Of a stretch of 64,000 nucleotides of DNA, positions 34,641 to 48,500 are shown piece by piece. Below the pieces are notes generated by a model that was given only the letters and a program-made list of their open reading frames with translations, was not told where the DNA came from and ran no database searches. The position numbers and the translations under genes are program-made. This stretch comes from Petrolisthes cinctipes (taxonomy: Eukaryota > Arthropoda > Malacostraca > Decapoda > Porcellanidae): positions 2,406,001 to 2,470,000 of the forward strand of contig JAWQEG010000128.1 in assembly GCA_033782935.1 (NCBI GenBank). Direction: 5' to 3'. Within the stretch, counting starts at the first letter, position 1; every line of letters starts with the position of its first letter.

Positions 34641-36400
34641 GATATGTGCATGCATCTTCTGTACCCGTTTTTATCTCAAATTCAGGTTCAAAACACTCGA
34701 AAATTCAATATTTTTGGGTCCCAGAAGCGAACTGTACATGCCTACTCAGTGCTAGAATATCTTCAAAATATAGGCCCAAAGCATGCTAAAAATCGATATT
34801 TTTGGTGCCCAAAGTCGATATGTGCATGCATCTTCTGTACCCGTTTATATCTCAAAATCAGGCTCAAAACACCCGAAAATTCGATATTTTAGGGTCCCAG
34901 AAAAGATCTCTACATGCCTACTCACTGCTGGAATGTTTTCAAAATATAGGCTCAAAAAATGCTAAAAATCGATATTTTAGGTGCAAAAAGTCGATATGTG
35001 CATGCATCTTCAATACCCGTTTATATCTCAAATTTAGGCTCAAAACACCCGAAATTTAACTATTTTTTAGTCCCAGAAGCGATCTGTACATGCCTACTCC
35101 GTAATAGAGTATTTTCAAAATATAGGCTCAAAACATGCTAAAAATCGATATTTTAGGTGTCCAAAGTCGATATGTGCATGCATCTTCTGTACCCGTTTAT
35201 ATATCAATTTCAGGCTCAAAACACCCGAAAATTCTAAATTTTTGGGTCCAAGAATCGATCTGTACATGCCTACTCGGTGTTAGAGTATTTTCAAAATACA
35301 GGCCCAAAACTTGCTGAAATTCGATATTTTGGGTGCCCAAAGTCAATATGTGTATGCATCTTCTGTACCTGTTTATATCCTAAATTCAGGCTCAAAACAC
35401 CAGAAAATTTGATATTTTTGGGTCCCAGAAGCAATTTGTACATGCCTACCCATTGCTGGAATGTTTTCAAAGTATAGGCTCAAAACATGCTAAATATCGA
35501 TATTTTATGTGTCTAAAGTCGATATGTGCATGCATCTTCTGTACCCGTTTATATCTCAAATTCAGGCTCAAAACACTTGAAAATTCGAAAATTTTGGGTC
35601 CCAGAAGCGATCTGTACATGCCTACTCCATGTTAGAGTATTTTCAAGATACAGTCCCAAAACATGCTCAAAATCGATATTTTAGGTGCAAAAAGTCAATA
35701 TGTGCATGCATCTTATGTACCCGTTTATATCTCAAATTCAGGCTCAAAACACCCGAAAATTCGGTATTTTTGGATCCCAAAAGCGATCTGTACATGCCTA
35801 CTCCGTGTTAGAGTATTTTCAAAATACAGGCCCAAAACATGCTCAAAATCGATATTTTAGGTGCAAAAAGTCGATATGTGCAAGCATCTTCTGTACCCGT
35901 CTATATCTCAAATTCAGGCTCAAAGCACCCGAAAATTCGAAATTTTTGGGTAGCAGAAGCGATCTGTACATGCCTACTCTTTGCTAATATGTTTTCAAGA
36001 TACATACCCAAAACATGCTAAAAATCGATATTTTAGGTACAAAAAGTCGATATGTGCATGCATCTTCAGTACCCGTTTATATCTTAAATTCATGCTCAAA
36101 ACACCCGAAAATTAACTATTTTTTGGTCCCAGAAGCGATCTGTACATGCCTACTCCGTATTAGAGTATTTTCATAATACAGGCTCAAAACACGCTGAAAA
36201 TCGATAATTTAGGTGCCCAAAGTCAATATATGTAAGCATCTTCTGTACCCGTTTAAATCCCAAATTCATGCTCAAAACTCCCGAAAATTCGATGTTTTGG
36301 GGTTTCAGAAGCAATTTGTACATGCCTACTCAGTGCTAGAATATTTTCAAAATACAGGCTCAAAACATGCTAAAAATCGATATTTTAGGTGCACCAAGTC
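34641..36400 (+). repeat. 10-monomer higher-order repeat, copy 2 (1,760 bp)
   Basis: Second copy, keeping the four bases missing in copy 1 (CCGTAATAGAGTATTTTC near 35,100). Small differences include CTTCAATACCC at 35,008 and TTGGGTCCAAGAATCG near 35,242. It diverges near 36,430, where ordinary CCGTTTATATCTC replaces CCGTTTTTATCTC. Confidence 0.8.
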
Positions 36401-37255
36401 GATATGTGCATGCATCTTCTGTACCCGTTTATATCTCAAATTCAGGCTCAAAACACCCGAAAACTCGATATTTTTGGGTCCCAGAAGCCATCTGTACATG
36501 CCTACTCGGTGTTAGAGTATTTTCAAAATACAGGCCCAAAACTTGCTGAAATTCGATATTTTAGGTGCCCAAAGTCAATATGTGTATGCATCTTCTTTAC
36601 CCGTTTTTATCCCAATTTCAGGGTCAAAACACCCGAAAACTCGATATTTTGGGGTCCCAGAAGAGATCTGTACATGCCTACTCAGTGCTAGAATATTTTC
36701 ACAATATAGGCTCAAAACATGCTAAAAATCGATATTTTAGGTGCCCAAAGTCGATATGTGCATGCATCTTCTGTAACCGTTTATATCTCAAATTCAGGCT
36801 CAAAACACAAGAATATTCGATATTTTTGGGTCCCAGAAGCGATCTGTACATGCCTACTCCTTGCTAATATGTTTTCAAGATACAGACCCAAAACATGCTC
36901 AAAATCGATATTTTGGGTGCCCAAAGTCGATATGTGCATGAATCGTCTGTACCCATTTTTATCTCAAATTCAGGCTCAAAACACCCGAAAATTCATTATT
37001 TTTGGGTCCCAGAAGCGATCTGTACATACCTACTCAGTGCTAGAGTATTTTTAAATTACCGGCCTAAAACATGCTGAAAATCGAAATTTCAGGTGCCCAA
37101 AGTCAATATGTTTATGCATCTTCTGTACCCGTTTATATCCCAAATTCAGGCTCAAAACACCCGAATATTCGATATTTTTGTGTCCCAGAAGCGATCTGTA
37201 CATGCCTACTCAGTGCTAGAATATTTTCAAAATATAGGCCTAAAACATGCTAAGA
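36213..37255 (+). repeat. Segment duplicated at ~44,815-45,857 (offset 8,602)
   Basis: Six monomers recur 8,602 bp downstream, with anchors 36,367/44,969, 36,543/45,145, 36,719/45,321, 36,895/45,497 and 37,071/45,673. Shared private variants are CAAAACTTGCTGAAATTCG, CCGTTTTTATCCCAATTTC and TTTTCACAATATAGG. Immediately to the left of the second copy, 44,300-44,815 instead matches ~37,802-38,317 (offset 6,498), so the junction is recombinant. Confidence 0.75.
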
Positions 37256-37310
37256 ATCGATATTTTGGGTGCCCAAAGTCGATATGTGCATGAATCTTCT
37301 GTATCCATTT

Positions 37311-37331
37311 ATATCTCAAAATCAAAACACC
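37311..37331 (+). repeat. 170-bp variant: ATCTCAAAATCAAAACACCCG
   Basis: Six bases of the ATTCAGGCTC region in half B are missing. Copies start near 37,311, 39,761, 41,520, 42,570, 46,091, 48,721 and 54,160. All are preceded by GAATGAATCTTCTG or similar and TATCCATTTATATC, and followed by TTGGGGCCCAGAAG or TTGGAGCCCAG. Confidence 0.8.
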
Positions 37332-37435
37332 CGAAAATTCGATATTTTTGGGGCCCAGAAGCGATCTGTACATGCCTACTCAGTGCTAGAGTATTTTTAA
37401 AATACCGGCCCAAAACATGCTGAAAATCGATATTT

Positions 37436-37964
37436 TTGTTGCCCAAAGTCAATATGTGTATGCATCTTTTGTACCCGTTTATATCCCAAATTCAGGCTCA
37501 AAACACCCGAAAATTCGATAATTTTGGGTACCAGAAGCAATCTGTACATGCCTACTCCGTCTTAGAGTATTTTCAAAATACAGGCCCAAAACATGCTCAA
37601 AATCGTTATTTTGGGTGCTCAAAGTCGATATGTGCATGCATCTTCTGTACCCATTTATATCTCAAATTCAGGCTCAAAACACCCGAAAATTCGAAGTTTT
37701 TGGTGCCAGAAGCGATCTGTACATGCCTACTCAGTGCTAGAATATTTTCAAAATATTGGCCCAAAACATACCAAAAATCGATATTTTAGGTGCAAAAGTC
37801 GATATGTTCATGATTATTCTGTACCCGTTTATATCTCAAATTCAGGCTCAAAACACCCGAAAATTCGGTATTTTTGGGTCCCAAAAGCGATCTGTACATG
37901 CCTACTCCGTGTTAGAGTATTTTCAAAATACAGGCCCAAAACATGCTCAAAATCGATATTTTAG
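37436..37964 (+). repeat. Segment duplicated at ~41,643-42,110 (offset 4,207-4,208)
   Basis: Shared features are TTTTTGTTGCCCAAAGTC, ATCGTTATTTTGGGTGCTC and a rare GTGCAAAAGTCGATATGTTC monomer in which GCAAAAAGTC has lost one A. The second copy switches to the CATGAGCC subfamily near 42,115. Confidence 0.7.
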
Positions 37965-38780
37965 GTGCAAAAAGTCGATATGTGCAAGCATCTTCTGTAC
38001 CCGTCTATATCTCAAATTCAGGCTCAAAGCACCTGAAAATTCGAAATTTTTGGGTAGCAGAAGCGATCTGTACATGCCTACTCTTTGCTAATATGTTTTC
38101 AAGATACATACCCAAAACATGCTCAAAATCGATATTTTAGGTACAAAAAGTCGATATGTGCATGCATCTTCAGTACCCGTTTATATCTCAAATTCATGCT
38201 CAAAACACCCGAAAATTAACTATTTTTTGGTCCCAGAAGCGTTCTGTACATGCCTACTCCGTATTAGAGTATTTTCATAATACAGGCCCAAAACATGCTG
38301 AAAATCGATAATTTAGGTGCCCAAAGTCAATATATGTATGCATCTTCTGTACCCGTTTAAATCCCAAATTCAGGCTCAAAACTCCCGAAAATTCGATATT
38401 TTGGGGTCTCAGAAGCAATTTGTACATGCCTACTCAGTGCTAGAATATTTTCAAAATATATGCCCAAAACATGCTAAAAATCGATATTTTAGGTGCACCA
38501 AGTCGATATGTGCATGTATCTTCTGTACCCATTTATATCTCAAATTCAGGGTCAACACACCCGGAAATTCGAAATTTTGGGGTCCCAGAAGCGATCTGTA
38601 CACGCCTTCTCAGTGCTAGAATATTTTCAAAATATAGGCTCAAAACATGCTAAAAATTGATATTTTAGGTGCCCAAAGTCGATATATGCATGCATCTTCT
38701 GTACCCGTTTATATCTCAAATTCAGGCTCAAAACACCCAAAAACTCGATATTTTTGGGCCCCAGAAGCGATCTGTACATG

Positions 38781-38800
38781 CATACTCTGCATTTTCAAAA
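38781..38800 (+). repeat. 168-bp variant: CATACTCTGCATTTTC deletion
   Basis: Half A loses eight bases: CTACTCAGTGCTAGAATATTTTC becomes ATACTCTGCATTTTC. This removes the left arm of the usual dyad. Copies are near 38,781, 47,568, 50,197, 51,601, 53,006 and 57,569, always with TTGGGCCCCAGAAGCG just upstream. A single founding deletion followed by co-amplification explains the distribution. Confidence 0.8.
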
Positions 38801-40169
38801 TATAGGCCCTAAACATGCAAAAAGTCGATATTTTGGGGTCCCAAAGTCGATATGTGCATGCATCTTCTGTACCCGTTTATATCTAAAATTCAGGTTAAAA
38901 ACACCCGAAAATTTAATATTTTTGTGTCCCAGAGGCGATCTGTACATGCCTACTCCGTGTTAGAGTATTTTCATAATACAGGCCCAAAACATGCTGAAAA
39001 TCGATAATTTAGGTGCCCAAAGTCAATATATGTATGCATCTTCTGTACCCGTTTAAATCCCAAATTCAGGCTCAAAACTCCCGAAAATTCGATATTTTGG
39101 GGTCTCAGAAGCAATTTGTACATGCCTACTCAGTGCTAGAATATTTTCAAAATATATGCCCAAAACATGCTAAAAATCGATATTTTAGGTGCACCAAGTC
39201 GATATGTGCATGCATCTTCTATACCCGTTTATATCTCAAATTCAGGCTCAAAACACACGAAAATTTAATATTTTTGGGTCCCAAAAGCCATCTGTACATG
39301 CCTACTCGGTGTTAGAGTACTTTTAAAATACCGGCCTAAAACATGCTGAAAATCGATATTTCAGGTGCCCAAAGTCAATATGTTTATGCATCTTCTGTAC
39401 CCGTTTATATCCGAAATTCAGGCTCAAAACACCCGAATATTCGATATTTTTGTGTCCTAGAAGCGATCTGTACATGCCTACTCAGTGCTAGAATATTTTC
39501 AAAACATAGGTCCAAAACATGCTAAGAATCGATATTTTGGGAGCCCAAAGTCGATATGAGCATGCATCTTCTGTACCCATTTGTATCTCAAATTCAGGCT
39601 CAAAACTCCCGAAAATTCGAAATTTTTGGGTACCAAAAGCGATCTGTACATGCCTACTCAGTGCTAGGATATTTTCAAAATATAGGCCTAAAACATGCTA
39701 CGAATCGATATTTTGGGAGCCCAAAGTCGATATGTGAATGAATCTTCTGTATCCATTTATATCTCAAAATCAAAACACCCGAAAATTCGATATTTTTGGG
39801 GCCCAGAAGCGATCTGTACATGCCTACTCAGTGCTAGAGTATTTTTAAAATACCGGTCCAAAACATGCTGAAAATCGATATTTTTGTTGCCCAAAGTCAA
39901 TATGTGTATGCATCTTTTGTACCCGTTTATATCCCAAATTCAGGCTCAAAACACCCGAAAATTCGATATTTTTGGGTACCAGAAGCAATCTGTACATGCC
40001 TACTCCGTCTTAGAGTATTTTCAAAATACAGGCCCAAAACATGCTCAAAATCGTTATTTTGGGTGCTCAAAGTCGATATGTGCATGCATCTTCTGTACCC
40101 ATTTATATCTCAAATTCAGGCTCAAAACACCCGAAAATTCGAAATTTTTGGGTCCCAGAAGCGATCTGT

Positions 40170-41090
40170 ACATGCCTACTCAGTGCTAGAATATTTTCAA
40201 AATATATGCTCAAAACATGCTAAAAATCGATATTTTAGGTGCCCAAAGTCGATATATGCATGCATCTTCTGTACCAGTTTATATCTCAAATTTATGCTCA
40301 AAACACCGAAAATTCGATATTTTTTGGTCCCAGAAGCGATCTGTACATGCCTACTTCGTGTTAGAGTATTTTCAAAATACAGGCCCAAAACGTGCTGAAA
40401 ATCGATATATCAGGTGCCTAAAGTCAATAGGCTATGTGTATGCATCTTATGAACCCGTTTATATCCTAAATTTAGGCTCAAAACACCCGAAAAATTCGAT
40501 ATTTTTGGGTCCCAGAAGCGATCTGTACATGCCTACTCAGTGCTAGAATATTTTCAAAATATAGGCAAAAAACATGCTAAGAATCGATATTTTGGGTGCC
40601 CAAAGTCGATATGTGCATGCATCTTCTGTACCCATTTATATTTTAAATTCAGGCTCAAAACACCCGAAAATTCGATATTTCTGGGTCCCAGAAGAGATCT
40701 GTACATGCCTACTGCGTGTTAGAGTATTTTCAAAATATAGGCCCAAAACATGCTGGAAATCGATATTTCATGAGCCTAAAGTCAATATGTGTATGCATCT
40801 TCTGTACCCATTTATATTTTAAATTCAGGCTCAAAACACCCGAAAATTCGATATTTTTGGGTCCCAGAAGAGATCTGTACATGCCTACTGCGTGTTAGAG
40901 TATTTTCAAAATATAGGCCCAAAACATGCTGGAAATCGATATTTCATGAGCCTAAAGTCAATATGTGTATGCATCTTCTGTACCCGTTTATATCCCAAAT
41001 TCAGGCTCAAAACACCCGAAAATTCAATATTTTTGTGTCCCAGAAGCGATCTGTACATGCCTACTCAGTGCTAGAATATTTTCAAAATAT
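40170..41090 (+). repeat. Block shared with ~43,155-43,900 and ~46,500-47,250
   Basis: These blocks contain, in order, a CACCGAAAATTCG monomer, the four-base insertion monomer (AATAGGCTATG), a GGCAAAAAACATGC monomer and a CATGAGCC monomer. Offsets are 2,985 (40,217/43,202) and 6,331 (40,217/46,548). The first block has one monomer extra: 40,725-40,900 is duplicated as 40,901-41,076, a single-monomer tandem duplication absent from the others. Confidence 0.75.
40425..40440 (+). repeat. Four-base insertion variant AATAGGCTATG
   Basis: Where other monomers read GTCAATATGTG, this one reads GTCAATAGGCTATGTG. The following text is also unusual, TCTTATGAACCCG. Further copies lie near 43,411, 46,757, 49,386, 50,791, 52,196, 54,826, 57,117 and 60,414. 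All nine are in domain III, and each lies two monomers upstream of a CATGAGCC or equivalent monomer or in a block derived from that arrangement. Confidence 0.85.
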
Positions 41091-44000
41091 ATGCCCTAAA
41101 CATGCTAAAAGTCGATATTTTGGGGTCCCAAAGTCGATATGTGCATGCATCTTCTGTACCCATATATATCTCAAATTCAGGCTCAAAACACCCGAAAATT
41201 CGAAATTTTTGGGTCCCAGAAGCGATCTGTACATGCCTACTCAGTGCTAGAATATTTTCAAAACATAGGCCCAAAACATGCTAAGAATCGATATTTTGGG
41301 AGCCCAAAGTCAATATGAGCATGCATCTTCTGTACCCATTTGTATCTCAAATTCAGGCTCAAAACTCCCGAAAATTCGAAATTTTTGGGTCCCAAAAGCG
41401 ATCTGTACATGCCTACTCAGTGCTAGAATATTTTCAAAATATAGGCCTAAAACATGCAAGGAATCGATATTTTGGGTGAACAAAGTAGATATGTGCATGA
41501 ATCTTCTGTATCCATTTATATCTCAAAATCAAAACACCCGAAAATTCGATATTTTTGGGGCCCAGAAGCGATCTGTACATGCCTACTCAGTGCTAGAGTA
41601 TTTTTAAAATACCGGCCCAAAACATGCTGAAAATCGATATTTTTGTTGCCCAAAGTCAATATGTGTATGCATCTTTTGTACCCGTTTATATCCCAAATTC
41701 AGGCTCAAAACACCCGAAAATTCGATAATTTTAGGTACCAGAAGCATTCTGTACATGCCTACTCCGTCTTAGAGTATTTTCAAAATACAGGCCCAAAACA
41801 TGCTCAAAATCGTTATTTTGGGTGCTCAAAGTCGATATGTGCATGCATCTTCTGTACCCATTTATATCTCAAATTCAGGCTCAAAACACCCGAAAATTCG
41901 AAATTTTTTGGTGCCAGAAGCGATCTGTACATGCCTACTCAGTGCTAGAATATTTTCAAAATATTGGCCCAAAACATACCAAAAATCGATATTTTAGGTG
42001 CAAAAGTCGATATGTTCATGATTATTCTGTACCAGTTTATATCTCAAATTCAGGCTCAAAACACCCGAAAATTCGGTATTTTTGGGTCCCAAAAGCGATC
42101 TGTACATGCCTACTGCGTGTTAGAGTATTTTCAAAATATAGGCCCAAAACATGCTGGAAATCGATATTTCATGAGCCTAAAGTCAATATGTGTATGCATC
42201 TTCTGTACCCGTTTATATCCCAAATTCAGGCTCAAAACACCCGAAAATTCAATATTTTTGTGTCCCAGAAGCGATCTGTACATGCCTACTCAGTGCTAGA
42301 ATATTTTCAAAACATAGGTCCAAAACATGCTAAGAATCGATATTTTGGGAGCCCAAAGTCGATATGAGCATGCATCTTCTGTACCCATTTGTATCTCATA
42401 TTCAGGCTCAAAACTCACGAAAATTCGAAATTTTTGGGTACCAAAAGCGATCTGTACATGCCTACTCAGTGCTAGAATATTTTAAAAAATATAGGCCTAA
42501 AACATGCTAAGAATCGATATTTTGGGTGCCCAAAGTCGATATGAGAATGAATCTTCTGTATCCATTTATATCTCAAAATCAAAACACCCGAAAATTCGAT
42601 ATTTTTGGAGCCCAGAAGCGATCTGTACATGCCTACTCAGTGCTAGAGTATTTTTAAAATACCGGCCCAAAACATGCTGAAAATCGATATTTTTGTTGCC
42701 CAAAGTCAATATGTGTATGCATCTTTTGTACCCGTTTATATCCCAAATTCAGGCTCAAAACACCCGAATATTCGATATTTTTGGGTACCAGAAGCAATCT
42801 GTACATGCCTACTCCGTCTTAGAGTATTTTCAAAATACAGGCCCAAAACATGCTGGAAATCGATATTTCATGAGCCTAAAGTCAATATGTGTATGCATCT
42901 TCTTTACCCGTTTATATCCCAAATTCAGGCTCAAAACACCCGAAAATTCAATATTTTTGTGTCCCAGAAGCGATCTGTACATGCCTACTCAGTGCTAGAA
43001 TATTTTCAAAACATAGGTCCAAAACATGCTAAGAATCGATATTTTGGGAGCCCAAAGTCGATATGAGCATGCATCTTCTGTACCCATTTGTATCTCAAAT
43101 TCAGGCTCAAAACTCACGAAAATTCGAAATTTTTGGGTACCAAAAGCGATCTGTACATGCCTACTCAGTGCTAGAATATTTTCAAAATATATGCTCAAAA
43201 CATGCTAAAAATCGATATTTTAGGTGCCCAAAGTCGATATATGCATGCATCTTCTGTACCAGTTTATATCTCAAATTTATGCTCAAAACACCGAAAATTC
43301 GATATTTTTTGGTCCCAGAAGCGATCTGTACATGCCTACTTCGTGTTAGAGTATTTTCAAAATACAGGCCCAAAACGTGCTGAAAATCGATATATCAGGT
43401 GCCTAAAGTCAATAGGCTATGTGTATGCATCTTATGAACCCGTATATATCCTAAATTTAGGCTCAAAACACCCGAAAAATTCGATATTTTTGGGTCCCAG
43501 AAGCGATCTGTACATGCCTACTCAGTGCTAGAATATTTTCAAAATATAGGCAAAAAACATGCTAAGAATCGATATTTTGGGTGCCCAAAGTCGATATGTG
43601 CATGCATCTTCTGTACCCATTTATATTTTAAATTCAGGCTCAAAACACCCGAAAATTCGATATTTCTGGGTCCCAGAAGAGATCTGTACATGCCTACTGC
43701 GTGTTAGAGTATTTTCAAAATATAGGCCCAAAACATGCTGGAAATCGATATTTCATGAGTCTAAAGTCAATATGTGTATGCATCTTCTGTACCCGTTTAT
43801 ATCCCAAATTCAGGCTCAAAACACCCGAAAATTCAATATTTTTGTGTCCGTGAAGCGATCTGTACATGCCTACTCAGTGCTAGAATATTTTCAAAATATA
43901 TGCCCTAAACATGCTAAAAGTCGATATTTTGGGGTCCCAAAGTCGATATGTGCATGCATCTTCTGTACCCGTTTATATCTAAAATTCAGGTTAAAAACAC

Positions 44001-44097
44001 CCGAAACTTTAATATTTTTGTGTCCCAGAAGCGATCTGTACATGCCTACTCCGTGTTAGAGTATTTTCAAAATATAGGCCCATAACATGATTAAAAT

Positions 44098-44150
44098 CGA
44101 TATTATTGAGTGCCCAAAATCGATATGTGCATGCATCTTTTGACCCAGTT
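44098..44150 (+). repeat. Divergent monomer state TATTATTGAGTGCCC
   Basis: Half B starts CGATATTATTGAGTGCCC, with one extra base, and continues CTTTTGACCCAGTTTATATC instead of CTTCTGTACCCG. Four copies lie near 44,098, 57,790, 61,277 and 63,390. It is among the most diverged recurrent subtypes in the window. Confidence 0.75.
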
Positions 44151-45599
44151 TATATCTTAAACTCAAGCTCAAAACACCCAACAATTCGACATTTTTGGGT
44201 CCCAGAAGCGATCTGTACATATCTACTCCGTGTTAAAGTATTTTATAAATACAGGTCAAAAACAAGCTGAAAATCGATATTTTAGGTGCCCAAAATCAAT
44301 ATGTGTATACATCTTCTGTACCCGTTTATATCTCAAATTCAGGCTCAAAACACCCGAAAATTCGGTATTTTTGGGTCCCAAAAGCGATCTGTACATGCCT
44401 ACTCCGTGTTAGAGTATTTTCAAAATACAGGCCCAAAACATGCTCGAAATCGATATTTTTGGTGCAAAAAGTCGATATGTGCAAGCATCTTCTATACCCG
44501 TCTATATCTCAAATTCAGGCTCAAAGCACCTGAAAATTCGAAATTTTTGGGTAGCAGGAAGCGATCTGTACATGCCTACTCTTTGCTAATATGTTTTCAA
44601 GATACATACCCAAAACATGCTCAAAATCGATATTTTAGGTACAAAAAGTCGATATATGCATGCATCTTCAGTACCCGTTTATATCTCAAATTCATGCTCA
44701 AAACACCCGAAAATTAACTATTTTTTGGTCCCAGAAGCGTTCTGTACATGCCTACTCCGTATTAGAGTATTTTCATAATACAGGCCCAAAACATGCTGAA
44801 AATCGATAATTTAGGTACCCAAAGTCAATATATGTATGCATCTTCTGTACCCGTTTAAATCCCAAATTCAGGCTCAAAACTCTCGAAAATTCGATATTTT
44901 GGGGTCTCAGAAGCAATTTGTACATGCCTACTCAGTGCTAGAATATTTTCAAAATATATGCCCAAAACATGCTAAAAATCGATATTTTAGGTGCACCAAG
45001 TCGATATGTGCATGCATCTTCTGTACCCGTTTATATCTCAAATTCATGCTCAAAACACCCGAAAATTCAATATTTTTGGGTCCCAAAAGCCATCTGTACA
45101 TGCCTACTCGGTGTTAGAGTATTTTCAAAATACAGGCCCAAAACTTGCTGAAATTCGATATTTTAGGTGCCCAAAGTCAATATGTGTATGCATCTTCTTT
45201 ACCCGTTTTTATCCCAATTTCAGGGTCAAAACACCCGAAAACTCGATATTTTGGGGTCCCAGAAGAGATCTGTACATGCCTACTCAGTGCTAGAATATTT
45301 TCACAATATAGGCTCAAAACATGCTAAAAATCGATATTTTAGGTGCCCAAAGTCGATATGTGCATGCATCTTCTGTAACCGTTTATATCTCAAATTCAGG
45401 CTCAAAACACCCGAATATTCGATATTTTTGGGTCCCAGAAGCGATCTGTACATGCCTACTCCTTGCTAATATGTTTTCAAGATACAGACCCAGAACATGC
45501 TGAGAATCGATATTTTGGGTGCCCAAAGTCGATATGTGCATGAATCGTCTGTACCCATTTATATCTCAAATTCAGGCACAAAACACAAGAAAATTCATT

Positions 45600-48500
45600 A
45601 TTTTTGGGTCCCAGAAGCGATCTGTACATACCTACTCAGTGCTAGAGTATTTTTAAAATACCGGCCTAAAACATGCTGAAAATCGATATTTCAGGTGCCC
45701 AAAGTCAATATGTTTATGCATCTTCTGTACCCGTTTATATCCCAAATTCAGGCTCAAAACACCCGAATATTCGATATTTTTGTGTCCCAGAAGCGATCTG
45801 TACATGCCTACTCAGTGCTAGAATATTTTCAAAACATAGGTCCAAAACATGCTAAGAATCGATATTTTGGGAGCCCAAAGTCGATATGAGCATGCATCTT
45901 CTGTACCCATTTGTATCTCAAATTAAGGCTCAAAAACTCCCGAAAATTCGAAATTTTTGGGTCCCAAAAGCGATCTGTACATGCCTACTCGGTGCTAGAA
46001 TATTTTCAAAATATAGGCCTAAAACATGCTAAGAATCGATATTTTGGGTGCCCAAAGTCGATATGTGAATGAATCTTCTGTATCCATTTATATCTCAAAA
46101 TCAAAACACCCGAAAATTCGATATTTTTGGGGCCCAGAAGCGATCTCTACATGCCTACTCAGTGCTAGAGTATTTTTAAAATACCGGCCCAAAACATGCT
46201 GAAAATCGATATTTTTGTTGCCCAAAGTCAATATGTGTATGCATCTTTTGTACCCGTTTATATCCCAAATTCAGGCTCAAAACACCCGAAAATTCGATAT
46301 TTTTGGGTACCAGAAGCAATCTGTACATGCCTACTCCGTCTTAGAGTATTTTCAAAATACAGGCCCAAAACATGCTCAAAATCGTTATTTTGGGTGCTCA
46401 AAGTCGATATGTGCATGCATCTTCTGTACCCATTTATATCTCAAATTCAGGCTCAAAACACCCGAAAATTCGAAATTTTTGGGTCCCAGAAGCGATCTGT
46501 ACATGCCTACTCAGTGCTAGAATATTTTCAAAATATATGCCCAAAACATGCTAAAAATCGATATTTTAGGTGCCCTAAGTCGATATATGCATGCATCTTC
46601 TGTACCAGTTTATATCTCAAATTTATGCTCAAAACACCGAAAATTCGATATTTTTTGGTCCCAGAAGCGATCTGTACATGCCTACTTCGTGTTAGAGTAT
46701 TTTCAAAATACAGGCCCAAAACGTGCTGAAAATCGATATATCAGGTGCCTAAAGTCAATAGGCTATGTGTATGCATCTTATGAACCCGTTTATATCCTAA
46801 ATTTAGGCTCAAAACACCCGAAAAATTTGATATTTTTGGGTCCCAGAAGCGATCTGTACATGCCTACTCAGTGCTAGAATATTTTCAAAATATAGGCAAA
46901 AAACATGCTAAGAATCGATATTTTGGGTGCCCAAAGTCGATATGTGCATGCATCTTCTGTACCCATTTATATCTCAAATTCAGGCTTAAAACACCCGAAA
47001 ATTCGATATTTTTGGGTCCCAGAAGAGATCTGTACATGCCTACTGCGTGTTAGAGTATTTTCAAAATATAGGTCCAAAACATGCTGGAAATCGATATTTC
47101 ATGAGCCTAAAGTCAATATGTGTATGCATCTTCTGTACCCGTTTATATCCCAAATTCAGGCTCAAAACACCCGAAAATTCAATATTTTTGTGTCCCTGAA
47201 GCGATCTGTACATGCCTACTCAGTGCTAGAATATTTTCAAAATATAGGCCCAAAACATGCTAAGAATCGATATTTTGGGTGCCCAAAGTCGATATGTGCA
47301 TGCATCTTCTGTACCCATTTATATCTCAAATTCAGGGTCAACACACCCGGAAATTCGAAATTTTGGGGTCCCAGAAGCGATCTGTACACGCCTTCTCAGT
47401 GCTAGAATATTTTCAAAATATAGGCCCAAAACATGCTAAAAATTGATATTTTAGGTGCCCAAAGTCGATATATGCATGCATCTTCTGTACCCGTTTATAT
47501 CTCAAATTCAGGCTCAAAACACCCAAAAACTCGATATTTTTGGGCCCCAGAAGCGATCTGTACATGCATACTCTGCATTTTCAAAATATAGGCCCTAAAC
47601 ATGCAAAAAGTCGATATTTTGGGGTCCCAAAGTCGATATGTGCATGCATCTTCTGTACCCGTTTATATCTAAAATTCAGGTTAAAAACACCCGAAAATTT
47701 AATATTTTTGTGTCCCAGAAGCGATCTGTACATGCCTACTCCGTGTTAGAGTATTTTCATAATACAGGCCCAAAACATGCTGAAAATCGATAATTTAGGT
47801 GCCCAAAGTCAATATATGTATGCATCTTCTGTACCCGTTTAAATCCCAAATTCAGGCTCAAAACTCCTGAAAATTCGATATTTTGGGGTCTCAGAAGCAA
47901 TTTGTACATGCCTACTCAGTGCTAGAATATTTTCAAAATATATGCCCAAAACATGCTAAAAATCGATATTTTAGGTGCACCAAGTCGATATGTGCATGCA
48001 TCTTCTGTACCCGTTTATATCTCAAATTCAGGCTCAAAACACCCGAAAATTCTGTATTTTTGGGTCCCAAAAGCCATCTGTACATGCCTACTCGGTGTTA
48101 GAGTATTTTCAAAATACAGGCCCAAAACTTGCTGAAATTCGATATTTTAGGTGCCCAAAGTCAATATGTGTATGCATCTTCTTTACCCGTTTTTATCCCA
48201 ATTTCAGGGTCAAAACACCCGAAAATTCATTATTTTTGGGTCCCAGATGCGATCTGTACGTACCTACTCAGTGCTAGAGTATTTTTAAAATACCGGCCTA
48301 AAACATGCTGAAAATCGATATTTCAGGTGCCCAAAGTCAATGTTTATGCATCTTCTGTACCCGTTTATATCCCAAATTCAGGCTCAAAACACCCGAATAT
48401 TCGATATTTTTGTGTCCCAGAAGCGATCTGTACATGCCTACTCAGTGCTAGAATATTTTCAAAACATAGGTCCAAAACATGCTAAGAATCGATATTTTGG

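Larger units (their letters stand above)
14500..36400 (+). repeat. Domain II: satellite with 5-, 6-, 10-, 15- and 19-monomer units
   Basis: Two monomer states mark the core of this domain. One is CCGTTTCTATCCC with CCGAATATTCTC, seen from ~16.5 to ~32.4 kb. The other is AAAAAACCAGAAAGTTC followed by a run containing AAACAAGCTAAAAATCG, from ~19.2 to ~32.3 kb. Higher-order periodicities of 879, 1,056, 1,760, 2,640 and 3,344 bp are nested here. It is the most homogenised part of the window. Confidence 0.8.

Noticed and set aside
41822..42367. Longest open frame, 181 codons
   Set aside because: It spans three monomers joined in frame by small indels (loss of one A in GTGCAAAAGTC). Its product is only the usual repeat translation and it has no recognisable domain.
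47340..47365. CENP-B box-like motif in CCCGGAAATTCGAAAT monomers
   Set aside because: The reverse-oriented CENP-B box needs CCCG and CGAA separated by seven bases with a T at a fixed place. Here the spacing and the central base do not fit, so I do not call it.
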